28,791 bases of DNA, from positions 1 through 28,791 of the IMG/VR virus record IMGVR_UViG_3300035156_000057. One strand, 5' to 3'. Position numbers and translations under genes: made by a program. Below are positions 1-7,084 of the stretch, piece after piece. Under the pieces are notes generated by a model. That model had not been told where the DNA came from and ran no database searches. It saw nothing but the letters and a program-made list of their open reading frames with translations. The stretch is from a virus. Position 1 is the first letter of the stretch. The number at the start of each line of letters is the position of its first letter.

Positions 1-48
1 AGGTCCAATCTCTCTCCGCATGGAAAAAACGCTCCGGAGGTGACCGCG

Positions 49-333
49 ATGCCCCGCAAGCTGGCCGTGGTGGCGCCTGATACCGAGGGGCAGCGGAAGC
101 CGCCAAGCACCATCAAGCAGGCCGCTGAGTCGTCGGAGCGGGACTTGCTGGTGGCTCTCCGCGCTCATCTGGCTATGGAGATGGACAAGGGTGCGGTGCC
201 GGCGCACGCACTGGCGGGGGTGAGCGCCAAGATTCGGGAGTATGACCGCGAGGTTCGCGCTCTGGACGCCCGTGAGGAGCAGGAGACGGAGAATCGTGGT
301 CCGGTCGCAGACGAGAAGTGGTCGGCTATCTGA
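49..333 (+). CDS. Terminase small subunit (putative)
   Basis: A 94-residue protein directly upstream of the large terminase, the usual place for the small subunit that recognises phage DNA and loads it on the packaging motor. It is rich in charged helices: a basic, proline-containing N-terminus (about residues 1-25) is followed by helices around residues 30-80 with the pattern ERDLLVALRAHLAMEMDKG, as in many actinophage small terminases. The start chosen is ATG at 49, because GGAGG at 36-40 lies eight bases before it; an in-frame GTG at 40 would sit inside that ribosome site. The frame is open to the window edge, so an upstream start cannot be fully excluded. Its 3' end overlaps the preferred start of the large subunit. 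The family call rests on position and general pattern, not on a strong motif. Confidence 0.7.
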   Translation: MPRKLAVVAPDTEGQRKPPSTIKQAAESSERDLLVALRAHLAMEMDKGAVPAHALAGVSAKIREYDREVRALDAREEQETENRGPVADEKWSAI

Positions 334-1741
334 GGTAGCCCGCCACGTCGTGCTGCCGTCGGGGATTGAGTCGACGGGGTGGCCGGCGGTTGAGGATCAG
401 TGCCGGAAGTTCGGTGACGAGTTCGATGAGTGGCAGGCGGGTGCGGGGCGGGCGATCCTCGCGAAGCGGTCCGACGGGATGTACGCCGCGACCGTCGGTG
501 GTGTGGTGCTCAGCATCCCCCGGCAGGTGGCGAAGACGTTCCTTGTCCTGCGGATCATCTTCGCGCTGTGTGTGATGTTCCCCGGGTTGAAGGTGTTGTG
601 GACGGCGCATCACGGCCGGACGATCACGAACACGTTCCGCTCTATGCAGTCGTTCGCGCGGCGGAAGGCTGTGGCGCCGCACGTAGCGCATGTCCGGACG
701 GCGAACGGCGAGCAGGAAGTCCGGTTCGCGAACGACTCCGTCATCATGTTCGGTGCCCGCGAGCAGGGCTTCGGGCGTGGGTTCGATGAGGTCGACGTCG
801 AGGTCTTCGATGAGGCGCAGATCCTCACGGAGAAGGCGCTCGAGGACATGGTCGCCGCGACGAACCAGTTCCGGCACCCGCACGGGGCGCTGCTGTTCTA
901 CATGGGGACGCCTCCGCGGCCGACGGACCCTAGCGAGGCGTTCACCGCCAAACGGGCCAAGGCGCTGTCGGGCCAGTCGCAAGACATGGTCTACATCGAG
1001 TGCAGCGCCGACGAGAACGCTGACCCTGACGACCGGGCGCAGTGGGCGAAGGCGAACCCGTCGTTCCCCAACAGGACCCCGTTGCAGTCGATGCTTCGGC
1101 TGCGGGAGAACTTGCCGTCCGATGACGCGTGGCTGCGTGAGGCGCTGGGCATCTGGGGTTCGTCGGGGTCGGCTGCGGTCATCAACGTGGATGTGTGGGC
1201 GGCTCTCAAGGATCAGCAGTCCAACCCGGAGGACCCTGTCGCGTTCGCCGTTGACGTCGCTCCTGATCGGTCCCGGTCGTGCATCGCCATCGCGGGTCGC
1301 AGGCCGGACGGTAAGGCGCACCTCGAGGTCGTGGACGCGGACATGGGTACGGGTTGGGTCGCGGATCGGCTGGTGGAGCTGACACGGAAGTGGGCGCCGT
1401 GCGCCATCGTCATCGACCCAGGTGGACCGGCTGGGGCGTTGCTGCCGGACCTTGAGCGGGCCGACGTGGACGTCCTCAAGGTCACGGGACGCGAGTACGC
1501 GCAGTCGTGCGGAGCGTTCTACGACGCCACCGCGCAGGACAAGGTTCGGCACCTGGGGGACCCGCGGCTGAACGTGGCGGTGAGCGCCGGCAGGAAGCGC
1601 CCGCTGGGGGACGCGTGGGCGTGGCACCGCCGGGACATGGCTACAGACATCACCCCGCTGGTGGCGGTGACGTTGGCCTTGCACGGGCTGGCGGTGCGGG
1701 GAGACGTGAAGAAGAAGTCCAGGGCGGCGTTCGGGTTCTAG
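296..1741 (+). CDS. terL: Terminase large subunit (TerL)
   Basis: The ATPase and nuclease that translocates DNA into the prohead and cuts it. From the chosen start it is 481 residues. The ATPase half has a Walker A-type loop IPRQVAKT with lysine 80, a Walker B strand ending VEVFDEAQ (Asp172, Glu173) and a coupling segment LLFYMGTPPRP. The nuclease half shows acidic strands typical of the RNase H-like fold: AFAVDVAPDRS, IVIDPGGPAG and a later acidic LGDPRLNVAV. The usual glycine before the Walker lysine is alanine here. Start choice: GTG at 296 has AGGAG at 281-285 and keeps a LSEVARHVVLPSGI N-terminus that looks family-like. GTG 350 and ATG 242 are alternatives; the ATG lies deep inside the small subunit gene. 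The stop TAG at 1739-1741 is followed immediately by the portal ribosome site. Confidence 0.95.
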   Translation: MVRSQTRSGRLSEVARHVVLPSGIESTGWPAVEDQCRKFGDEFDEWQAGAGRAILAKRSDGMYAATVGGVVLSIPRQVAKTFLVLRIIFALCVMFPGLKVLWTAHHGRTITNTFRSMQSFARRKAVAPHVAHVRTANGEQEVRFANDSVIMFGAREQGFGRGFDEVDVEVFDEAQILTEKALEDMVAATNQFRHPHGALLFYMGTPPRPTDPSEAFTAKRAKALSGQSQDMVYIECSADENADPDDRAQWAKANPSFPNRTPLQSMLRLRENLPSDDAWLREALGIWGSSGSAAVINVDVWAALKDQQSNPEDPVAFAVDVAPDRSRSCIAIAGRRPDGKAHLEVVDADMGTGWVADRLVELTRKWAPCAIVIDPGGPAGALLPDLERADVDVLKVTGREYAQSCGAFYDATAQDKVRHLGDPRLNVAVSAGRKRPLGDAWAWHRRDMATDITPLVAVTLALHGLAVRGDVKKKSRAAFGF

Positions 1742-1755
1742 GGAGGGTGGCGTAG

Positions 1756-3168
1756 GTGACTGTTCCGACGCTGCTGCCTGTGGTGCCTGTTGAGGCTGCG
1801 ATGACCCCGCGGTGGTGGGTGTCCCGGTTGTACGCGCAGTTGGTGGAGCGTCAGCCGGACATCGACTTCTACGGCCGGTATGTGGATGGGGTGCATGACG
1901 CGCCGACCCTCGAGGAGAAGGCGTCACGGGCGTTCCGTCGGATCGTGGGGTTGTCCCCGACGAACCTGACCGGCTTGGTGGTTGAGGCGACGGCGGAGCG
2001 TCTTGAGGTGCAGGGGTTCCGGTTCGGTGATTCGCCGGACGCGGATGGGGACGCGTACCGCATCTGGCAGGGCTCGGACTTCGACTCGGAGTCTGAGCTG
2101 TTGATGACGGCGGCGTTGACGGCTGGTCGGTCGTTCGTGATGGTGGAGCCGCCCCGGTCGGGTGATGGGTTGCCGCGGTTGTACGCGGAGGACGCGTCGC
2201 AGATGGTGGTGGCGTACGAGTCGGGGCGTCGTGACCGTCGCCTGGCGGCGCTGAAGGTGTGGGTGGACGAGTGGACCGCGGAGCGGCACGCCACCCTGTA
2301 CCTGCCGGGGTCGCTCCACAAGTTCCGGGCGCCGGCCGCCCCCGTTGCGGGTGTCGACGCCCCGCGGTGGGAGCTGCGTGACCCGGAAGTGGACGGGGAG
2401 CGGAACCCGCTGGGCACGGTCCCGGTGTTCGAGCTGCGGAACCGCCCGAAGCTGCGTGGGCCGGTGCGGTCCGAGGTCCACGACGTCATCAGCGACCAGG
2501 ACGCGTGTAATCACATCGCGTTGAACGCGTTGATCGCGGCGGAGTACGGGGCGTTCCGGCAGAAGTGGGCGACTGGGCTTGAGGTGCCGCGTGACCCGGT
2601 GACGGGGCAGGCGATCGAGCCGTTCGACGTGGCGGTGAACCGCATCCTGATCAACGAGTCGGATGAGCCTGGGGCGCGGTTCGGGGACTTCAACGCGACG
2701 GACCTCAAGCCGTACATCGAGCTGTATGAGTCGCGGGTGAAGCACATGGCGGCGGTGTCGCAGACCCCCGTCAGCACGTTCGGGATCGTGCCGAACGTGT
2801 CGGCGGAGGCCCTGGCGTTGAGCATCACGGGGCTGGTGAACAAGGTGGCGAGGCGCGCGAAGCACTTCGAGCAGCCGTTCGAGGCGGCGCTACGCCTGGC
2901 CTTCCGGTCAATCGGTGACCCCCGCGGAGACGCGGTGACGGCGGAGACGATCTGGAAGGACCCGGAGATTCGCTCGTTCGCGCAGATGGCTGACGCGGCG
3001 CAGAAGCTCACGGGTGGCCCGGTGATTACCCCGCAGACCGCGCAGGAGTTCATCTTGGGGATGACGGAGACGCAGCGGGCCAGGGATGAGGCGTGGCGGG
3101 GTGAGAACGACGTGTTGGGGTCGTTCGCGCGTGACCTTGAGGCGCAGGCTGGCGTCCTGGGGTCGTGA
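1756..3168 (+). CDS. Portal protein
   Basis: A 470-residue protein expected to form the dodecameric ring at the capsid vertex through which DNA passes and to which the tail attaches. Size, place after TerL, and pattern match the SPP1 gp6-like portal group of actinophages: an N-terminal RWWVSRLYAQLVERQPDID stretch, a mid-region with repeated mixed strands (for example LLMTAALTAGRSFVMVEP), a helical stem/crown part with VISDQDACNHIALNALIAAE, and a C-terminal helical section ending in charged residues. GTG at 1756 is preceded by GGGAGGG at 1741-1747 with good spacing. Its TGA overlaps the GTG of the next gene (GTGA, 3165-3168), indicating translational coupling. Confidence 0.93.
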   Translation: MTVPTLLPVVPVEAAMTPRWWVSRLYAQLVERQPDIDFYGRYVDGVHDAPTLEEKASRAFRRIVGLSPTNLTGLVVEATAERLEVQGFRFGDSPDADGDAYRIWQGSDFDSESELLMTAALTAGRSFVMVEPPRSGDGLPRLYAEDASQMVVAYESGRRDRRLAALKVWVDEWTAERHATLYLPGSLHKFRAPAAPVAGVDAPRWELRDPEVDGERNPLGTVPVFELRNRPKLRGPVRSEVHDVISDQDACNHIALNALIAAEYGAFRQKWATGLEVPRDPVTGQAIEPFDVAVNRILINESDEPGARFGDFNATDLKPYIELYESRVKHMAAVSQTPVSTFGIVPNVSAEALALSITGLVNKVARRAKHFEQPFEAALRLAFRSIGDPRGDAVTAETIWKDPEIRSFAQMADAAQKLTGGPVITPQTAQEFILGMTETQRARDEAWRGENDVLGSFARDLEAQAGVLGS

Positions 3169-3749
3169 ATCCGCACACGGCGGAGCACCGCCGGCAGCAA
3201 CTAGCCCTGCGGGCGAGTGTGTTGCTCAGGCTCCGCGAAGTGTGGCCGTTGCTGGACCCGGGGCGGCTGGACGAGTCGTTCCCGGGGTGGGCGACGGCGG
3301 TCATGCCGTTGGTGGTGGCGAACAGGAACGTGTCGTCGGCGTTGTCGGCCCGGTACTTGCGGTTGATCCGCGCCGCGGCTGGTGTGCCCGGTCAGGCGCC
3401 CGTGGTCCGCGCCCCTGTTCTGCCGCCGGCGGTGCTGCTGTCGTCGTTGGCGGTGACGGGCCCGGTCGCGGTGAAGAAGTCGATGGCCCGCGGTGCTGGC
3501 TTGCGGCGGGCGGTGGACGCGGCGTTCGTGCTGTCTGCTGGGGCGATCACCCGGCACGTCCTCGACGCCGGACGGCAGACCGTGATGGCCGCCGTGGCGC
3601 AGGACCCGCAGTCGGTTGGGTGGCGGCGGGTTGCGTCTGCCCGGGCGTGTTCGTTCTGCGACTCCCTGCAGGACACGTACCCGCCCGGTGAGGGCGACTT
3701 CAAGGCGCACGACGGGTGCGCGTGCTCTGCGGAGCCCGCCTACCGGTGA
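3165..3749 (+). CDS. MuF-like minor head protein
   Basis: A 194-residue protein between portal and scaffold, the standard location of the MuF/SPP1 gp7-like head morphogenesis protein, which is carried inside the capsid close to the portal. The C-terminal part has the family's cysteine signature: RACSFCDSLQ near residues 161-170, followed by KAHDGCACS near 181-189. This is a CxxC...HxxCxC arrangement likely to bind metal. The N-terminal two thirds are helical and alanine-rich. It begins at GTG 3165, overlapping the portal stop by four bases, and has no strong ribosome site of its own, so it probably depends on re-initiation. It is shorter than many MuF proteins and carries no recognisable C-terminal toxin domain. 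Confidence 0.85.
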   Translation: MNPHTAEHRRQQLALRASVLLRLREVWPLLDPGRLDESFPGWATAVMPLVVANRNVSSALSARYLRLIRAAAGVPGQAPVVRAPVLPPAVLLSSLAVTGPVAVKKSMARGAGLRRAVDAAFVLSAGAITRHVLDAGRQTVMAAVAQDPQSVGWRRVASARACSFCDSLQDTYPPGEGDFKAHDGCACSAEPAYR

Positions 3750-3752
3750 CTT

Positions 3753-3769
3753 CCTGGCGCAACGCCAGG
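3753..3769 (+). promoter_or_regulatory. Stem-loop before scaffold gene
   Basis: Directly after the MuF stop codon, CCTGGCG (3753-3759) and CGCCAGG (3763-3769) form a perfect 7-bp stem with a CAA triloop. There is no T-run after it, so a classical terminator is unlikely. It may stabilise or process the message for the abundant scaffold and capsid proteins. Confidence 0.5.
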
Positions 3770-3792
3770 GGATGTTCAGAGGAGATGGCGCA

Positions 3793-4323
3793 ATGCCAGA
3801 AGACGAAGGCACGCACGACGACAGCACGCAGCCTCCTGCGCAGGATCCGCAGCCCGCAACGGGCGACACCGACGCACTGGGCGACGCGGGCAAGAAGGCG
3901 ATCGACGCGATGAAGGCGGAGCGGAACGCGGCTGCGTCCCGGGCGAAGGCGCTCGAGAGGGAGCTGAACCAGTTCCGGCAGGCGTCGATGTCCGAGTCCG
4001 AGAAGGCCGTCGCGGAAGCGGAGGCCCGTGGCCGCGCAGCTGCCAGTTCGGAGTTCGGGCAGCGCCTCGCGCGGTCGGAGTTCGCCGCAGCTGCGGCACG
4101 CCGCAACCCCACCTACGAGGTCGCGTACGAGTACGTGAACCTCGCTGGGCTCGTCAGCGACGCAGGCGAGCCCGACGCCAAGGCCATCGCCAGAGCGGTG
4201 GAGCGGTTGGTGCCCGCTGCGGAGACCGGCCCCCCATCGTTCGACGGCGGGCCCCGGATCACCGCACCGAAGACACCGGACATGAACGACCTGATCCGGA
4301 GCAAGGCCGCAACACGCAACTAA
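3793..4323 (+). CDS. Capsid scaffolding protein
   Basis: A 176-residue acidic and highly charged protein immediately upstream of the major capsid gene, as expected for the scaffold that guides prohead assembly. The first 40 residues are acidic and proline/glutamine-rich (MPEDEGTHDDSTQPPAQ). Residues about 40-110 form a long predicted coiled coil, with KAERNAAASRAKALERELNQ followed by an alanine/glutamate-rich helix. The C-terminus ends in a short segment NDLIRSKAATRN that may contact capsid protein. ATG 3793 has a strong AGAGGAGA (3778-3785) at good spacing. The frame is open further upstream, but that part overlaps the MuF gene and has the base usage of an out-of-frame shadow. Confidence 0.88.
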   Translation: MPEDEGTHDDSTQPPAQDPQPATGDTDALGDAGKKAIDAMKAERNAAASRAKALERELNQFRQASMSESEKAVAEAEARGRAAASSEFGQRLARSEFAAAAARRNPTYEVAYEYVNLAGLVSDAGEPDAKAIARAVERLVPAAETGPPSFDGGPRITAPKTPDMNDLIRSKAATRN

Positions 4324-4328
4324 CCCCC

Positions 4329-4351
4329 GTAGGCCCCGGTGTGGGGACTAC
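4329..4351 (+). promoter_or_regulatory. Stem-loop in capsid leader
   Basis: GTAG (4329-4332) and CCCC (4334-4337) pair with GGGG (4343-4346) and CTAC (4348-4351), separated by one G/A mismatch, around the loop GGTGT. It lies between the scaffold stop and the capsid ribosome site GAAGGAG (4358-4364). A role in mRNA stability or processing is plausible. Confidence 0.5.
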
Positions 4352-4372
4352 TCACCCGAAGGAGTGATCCCC

Positions 4373-5323
4373 ATTCCGTACAACAACATCGTGAGCCGCA
4401 CCGACGCGTCGGCCGTGATCCCCGAGGAAGTCTCCAACGTCCTCCTCGGCGGCTCCACCTCGGAGTCCGCCGTCATGTCCATGTTCCGGCGCGTGCCCGT
4501 GGGTCGGAACCAGACCCGACTGCCCGTGCTGTCGGCGCTGCCCGTCGCCTACTGGGTGACCGGTGACACCGGGCTCAAGCAGACCACTGAGATCAACTGG
4601 GCGAACAAGTACCTGAACATCGAGGAGGCGGCGACGATCATTGCCGTCCCGGACAACGTCGTCGCTGACATGGACGTGAACGTGTGGGACGAGGCGATGC
4701 CGTACCTGCGTGAGGCGTTCGGCCGGCTGGTCGATGAGACGGTGTTCTTCGGTGTGGGCGCCCCGGCGTCGTTCCCGACGAACATCAACGCTGCCGCTGC
4801 CGCTGCGGGGAACAACGTCACCGAGGCCGCCGCGGCGACCGCGGGCGGGTTCTACGGTGACCTCGACAGCCTGTACGGGGTCGTGGAGGCCGACGGGTTC
4901 GACGTCAACGGGTTCGTCGCGGCCCGGTCGGCGCGCACCCGGCTCCGGTCGGCCCGCGACTCCACCGGTCAGAAGATCGACGCTGGCCGTGTCGGTGGGG
5001 ATCTGAGCACGGTCGACGGGCTGCCCGTCTCGTACCCCATGCGTGGCCTGTTCCCCACGGGCGGCGCCGCGGGCACGAACGTCCGCCTGTTCGCCGGCGA
5101 CTGGGACCAGTTCATCCTGGGCGTCCGCAAGGACATCACGGTGGACGTGTTCCGCGAGGGCGTCATCCAGGACAACACCGGCGCGATCGTGTTCAACCTG
5201 ATGCAGCAGGACATGACCGCGATCCGGCTGACCTTCCGGCTCGGCTGGCAGGTGTCGAACCTCATCAACCGCGACCAGCCGACCGAGGCCAGCCGCTACC
5301 CCGTCGGCGTCCTGCGGTACTGA
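4373..5323 (+). CDS. Major capsid protein
   Basis: An HK97-fold shell protein, 316 residues from the chosen start. Its N-terminus PYNNIVSRTDASAVIPEEVS is the characteristic opening of a large actinophage capsid family. Further family-like features are RVPVGRNQTRLPVLSALPVA, a DETVFFGVG stretch, and a C-terminal MQQDMTAIRLTFRLGWQVSN. The start is unusual. AAGGAG at 4359-4364 is ideally spaced for an ATT codon at 4373, giving fMet-Pro-Tyr-Asn-Asn, the usual family N-terminus. The upstream in-frame GTG at 4364 overlaps the ribosome site and has none of its own; ATC at 4367 is too close. Its TGA overlaps the next ATG (TGATG). The function is secure; the start codon is an inference from spacing and family. 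Confidence 0.93.
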   Translation: MPYNNIVSRTDASAVIPEEVSNVLLGGSTSESAVMSMFRRVPVGRNQTRLPVLSALPVAYWVTGDTGLKQTTEINWANKYLNIEEAATIIAVPDNVVADMDVNVWDEAMPYLREAFGRLVDETVFFGVGAPASFPTNINAAAAAAGNNVTEAAAATAGGFYGDLDSLYGVVEADGFDVNGFVAARSARTRLRSARDSTGQKIDAGRVGGDLSTVDGLPVSYPMRGLFPTGGAAGTNVRLFAGDWDQFILGVRKDITVDVFREGVIQDNTGAIVFNLMQQDMTAIRLTFRLGWQVSNLINRDQPTEASRYPVGVLRY

Positions 5324-5709
5324 TGGTCGCCGGCCGCTCCACCGAGTCGAAGTCGGCTGCGGTGACGAAGGTCAGCGGGTCCGCGGCTGTCACCGCCCCC
5401 GCTGGGACGTTCACCGAGGAGGACGCCGGTCGCGGGATCACCGGGACCGGCATCCCCGCCGGCACCACGGTCCTGTCGGTGCAGTCGGGGACTGCGGCGA
5501 CCCTGTCCGCGAACGCCACCGCGACGAACTCCGCGACTGCCACGTTGGCAGCTGCGTCGGGCCAGTCGTACGGGTTCGTGGGCTGGTCCCCGGAGTCCGA
5601 CGACGAGTCGGAGACCTACACGGTCGCCGCGAACAACGCCGGGACGGTCACACCGGACCGGGTCACGTCCAGTACGAGCCGTGTCCCACCACACCGAACG
5701 AGAGGCTGA
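5323..5709 (+). CDS. Possible capsid decoration/head fibre protein
   Basis: A 128-residue protein overlapping the capsid stop by one base. The middle (residues about 14-85) is a small beta-rich domain of alternating threonine, alanine and glycine: AVTAPAGTFTEEDAGRGITG, then TGIPAGTTVLSVQSGTAATL. This module recurs in structural proteins of actinophages, often near capsid genes. The C-terminal 40 residues are acidic and then serine/threonine-rich, with GFVGWSPESDDESETYTV. Placement next to the capsid suggests a head decoration or fibre protein, but no motif proves this. The final residues SRVPPHRTRG are basic and of lower sequence quality in codon bias. Confidence 0.55.
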   Translation: MVAGRSTESKSAAVTKVSGSAAVTAPAGTFTEEDAGRGITGTGIPAGTTVLSVQSGTAATLSANATATNSATATLAAASGQSYGFVGWSPESDDESETYTVAANNAGTVTPDRVTSSTSRVPPHRTRG

Positions 5710-5711
5710 CG

Positions 5712-5933
5712 ATGGCTGCTGTCAGGAAGGACCCCGAGAAGGCTGCTGAGGCCGGGAACGAGCAGGTCCAGGAGCAGGTCGATGAGGTCAACGAGCTGGG
5801 GTTCCGCGGTGTCGAGGTCGACACCACGCCGAACGAGAACTACTCCGTCGCCGGTGTGACTGCCGGCAAGCCGGTGCCCGAGGCTGAGGCTGACCCCGTA
5901 GCGGCCCGGCGCAAGGCGGCACAGCAGGGCTGA
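5712..5933 (+). CDS. Small hypothetical protein after capsid
   Basis: A 73-residue acidic protein of unknown function with a charged helical N-terminal half (RKDPEKAAEAGNEQVQEQVD), a short central strand region (ELGFRGVEVDTTPNENYSVA), and a basic C-terminal tip (AARRKAAQQG). ATG at 5712 follows GAGAGG (5700-5705). Its place between the capsid genes and the connectors suggests a head-associated role. It contains no membrane segment, cysteines or recognisable domain. Confidence 0.6.
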   Translation: MAAVRKDPEKAAEAGNEQVQEQVDEVNELGFRGVEVDTTPNENYSVAGVTAGKPVPEAEADPVAARRKAAQQG

Positions 5934-5966
5934 CCCGTCCGTCGTCGTGGGGGAGGTGAGTGCCGG

Positions 5967-6170
5967 ATGGTTCGTACCTTCCCCACGGCGCGGTGGCAGG
6001 TCCCGGAGCAAGTCATCAACGCCGACGTCAGCGACCTTCCCCCGGGGGATGCGGTGGCGGCTGCGGCTGTACGTGCGGCGTGGGCGCCGTTGAACCGGCA
6101 GGGGGTGGTCAGTTGTGGTGGTCGTGTCCGATCTGGAAGCGAAGCTTGGTCGGCAGCTCACTGGCGCTGA
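5967..6170 (+). CDS. Small hypothetical protein in connector region
   Basis: A 67-residue reading frame. ATG 5967 is preceded by GGGGGAGG (5949-5956) at about ten bases. Residues 1-48 (MVRTFPTARWQVPEQVINAD, then an alanine-rich helix) have the G/C-ending codons of real genes here. The last 20 residues, where it overlaps the next gene by 56 bases, lose that bias, as expected when the other frame is the constrained one. Similar short proteins precede head-tail adaptors in related phages. An alternative frame starting at GTG 5960 has poorer codon character. Function unknown. Confidence 0.55.
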   Translation: MVRTFPTARWQVPEQVINADVSDLPPGDAVAAAAVRAAWAPLNRQGVVSCGGRVRSGSEAWSAAHWR

Positions 6171-6483
6171 CCGTGCCCGCGCGGAGTCCGACTTGGACGA
6201 CGCGTACGCGTTGGCGTCGGCGGCGGGGTTGCTGAGTGACCCTGAGACGGCGGCGCAGCGTGCGGTGATCAAGCGGGTGGCGTTGCGGGCGTTCGGTTCC
6301 CCTGATGGGGTGCGGGTGATCACTCAGGAGACGATCGGTTCCCGGTCGGTGTCGTACTCCGACAACCGGGGTGTGTCGTCTGGGGTGTTCTTCACGGCGG
6401 AGGACCGGGCTGCGATGCGTGGCCGGCCCATCTCCGGGGCGTACTCCGTCCCGTTGACCACTCCCAGCGACCACCTCCCATGA
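6115..6483 (+). CDS. Head-to-tail adaptor (connector) protein
   Basis: A 122-residue protein, first clear connector after the capsid genes. Its mostly helical N-terminal part (SDLEAKLGRQLTGADRARAE, then DDAYALASAAGLLSD) and the following VIKRVALRAFGSPDGV fit the gp6/gp15-like adaptor fold that docks beneath the portal. The C-terminal part (TIGSRSVSYSDNRGVSSGVF, then FFTAEDRAAM) is the familiar actinophage connector ending. GTG 6115 has GGGGGTGG upstream; GTG 6118 and 6124 are alternatives, since the protein begins with a run of valine codons. The stop overlaps the next start as ATGA. Confidence 0.8.
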   Translation: MVVVSDLEAKLGRQLTGADRARAESDLDDAYALASAAGLLSDPETAAQRAVIKRVALRAFGSPDGVRVITQETIGSRSVSYSDNRGVSSGVFFTAEDRAAMRGRPISGAYSVPLTTPSDHLP

Positions 6484-6803
6484 ACCTGCTGACGGAGACC
6501 GTGATCCTCATGGATCGCGAAGTCGTCGGGACGGACACGTACGGGAACGACGTTGTGGACTGGGTGCAGGCCACGTCCCCCGCTTGGCTCGAGCAGCGGA
6601 ATGGTCAGGAGACCACCGGCGCAGGTGAGCAGTCCGTCGCCAACATGTTGCTGTGGCTCCCCGGCGACCTCCTAGTTGAAGCCGTCGACAAGGTCGTCTG
6701 GCGCGGTTCTGAGTGGGAGGTCGCCGGCGCCCCGGGCTGGCAACCGCCGGGGGCCACGATCGACGCGTACCAGGTCATGGCGTTGCGAAAGGTCACGGGC
6801 TGA
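6480..6803 (+). CDS. Head closure (stopper) protein
   Basis: A 107-residue, beta-rich protein in the second connector position. The pattern TETVILMDREVVGTDTYGND, then a central LLWLPGD strand, WRGSEWEVAGAPGWQPPGA, and a terminal YQVMALRKVTG resembles small head-closure proteins that plug the portal channel after packaging. It starts at ATG 6480, overlapping the preceding stop by four bases, and ends in TGATG with the following gene. The assignment comes from gene order plus overall beta character; there is no catalytic motif. Confidence 0.7.
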   Translation: MNLLTETVILMDREVVGTDTYGNDVVDWVQATSPAWLEQRNGQETTGAGEQSVANMLLWLPGDLLVEAVDKVVWRGSEWEVAGAPGWQPPGATIDAYQVMALRKVTG

Positions 6804-7084
6804 TGGCGCGGGTGGAGTACACGTCGGCGTTCATCGTCAAGGCGATGCAGTTGCCGAAGACCCGTGAGGCGTTGCGGGCCAAGGGGACGGACCTCGCCAG
6901 CCGGGTGGACGCTCTCGCGGCGCGTGAGGGTGTGAAGATGCGGCCGGCGCGTACGGAGTCGGGGACCCGCCCGAAGGGCCGTCCGGTGACCAGTGTGATC
7001 GTCCCGGACGGGGCAGGGCAGGAGTTCGGCACCTCGAGGACTGAGCGGCGGCGGATCCTTGGCCGTGTCGCTGAGGGCGCCTGA
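6803..7084 (+). CDS. Neck protein (HK97 gp10-like, putative)
   Basis: A 93-residue basic protein with helical N-terminal residues about 1-48 (SAFIVKAMQLPKTREALRAK) and a beta strand section VTSVIVPDGAGQEFGTSRTE near the C-terminus. This, together with its position between head closure and tail terminator, fits the HK97 gp10-like neck proteins. ATG 6803 overlaps the previous TGA by one base. The same frame stays open upstream to 6713, but that part lies wholly within the head closure gene and is not credible as coding. Confidence 0.65.
   Translation: MARVEYTSAFIVKAMQLPKTREALRAKGTDLASRVDALAAREGVKMRPARTESGTRPKGRPVTSVIVPDGAGQEFGTSRTERRRILGRVAEGA

Noticed and set aside
20-43. Seven-codon leader (MEKTLRR) ending just before the small terminase start
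   Set aside because: The frame is open to the window edge, so this could equally be the end of an upstream gene. Nothing supports translation of so short a peptide.
1-48. Possible packaging (cos/pac) site upstream of the terminase
   Set aside because: The position is suitable and the stretch is A-rich (TGGAAAAAACG), but no repeats or known site pattern can be recognised in 48 bases.
4364-4372. GTG at 4364 as the capsid protein start
   Set aside because: It lies on the last base of AAGGAG and has no ribosome site of its own, and it adds residues not typical of the family. It is kept as the fallback if ATT is not used.
5960-6235. Alternative gene from GTG 5960 in the connector region
   Set aside because: Its start is only three bases from the ribosome site, and its glycine/cysteine/tryptophan-rich translation looks like an out-of-frame reading of two overlapping genes.
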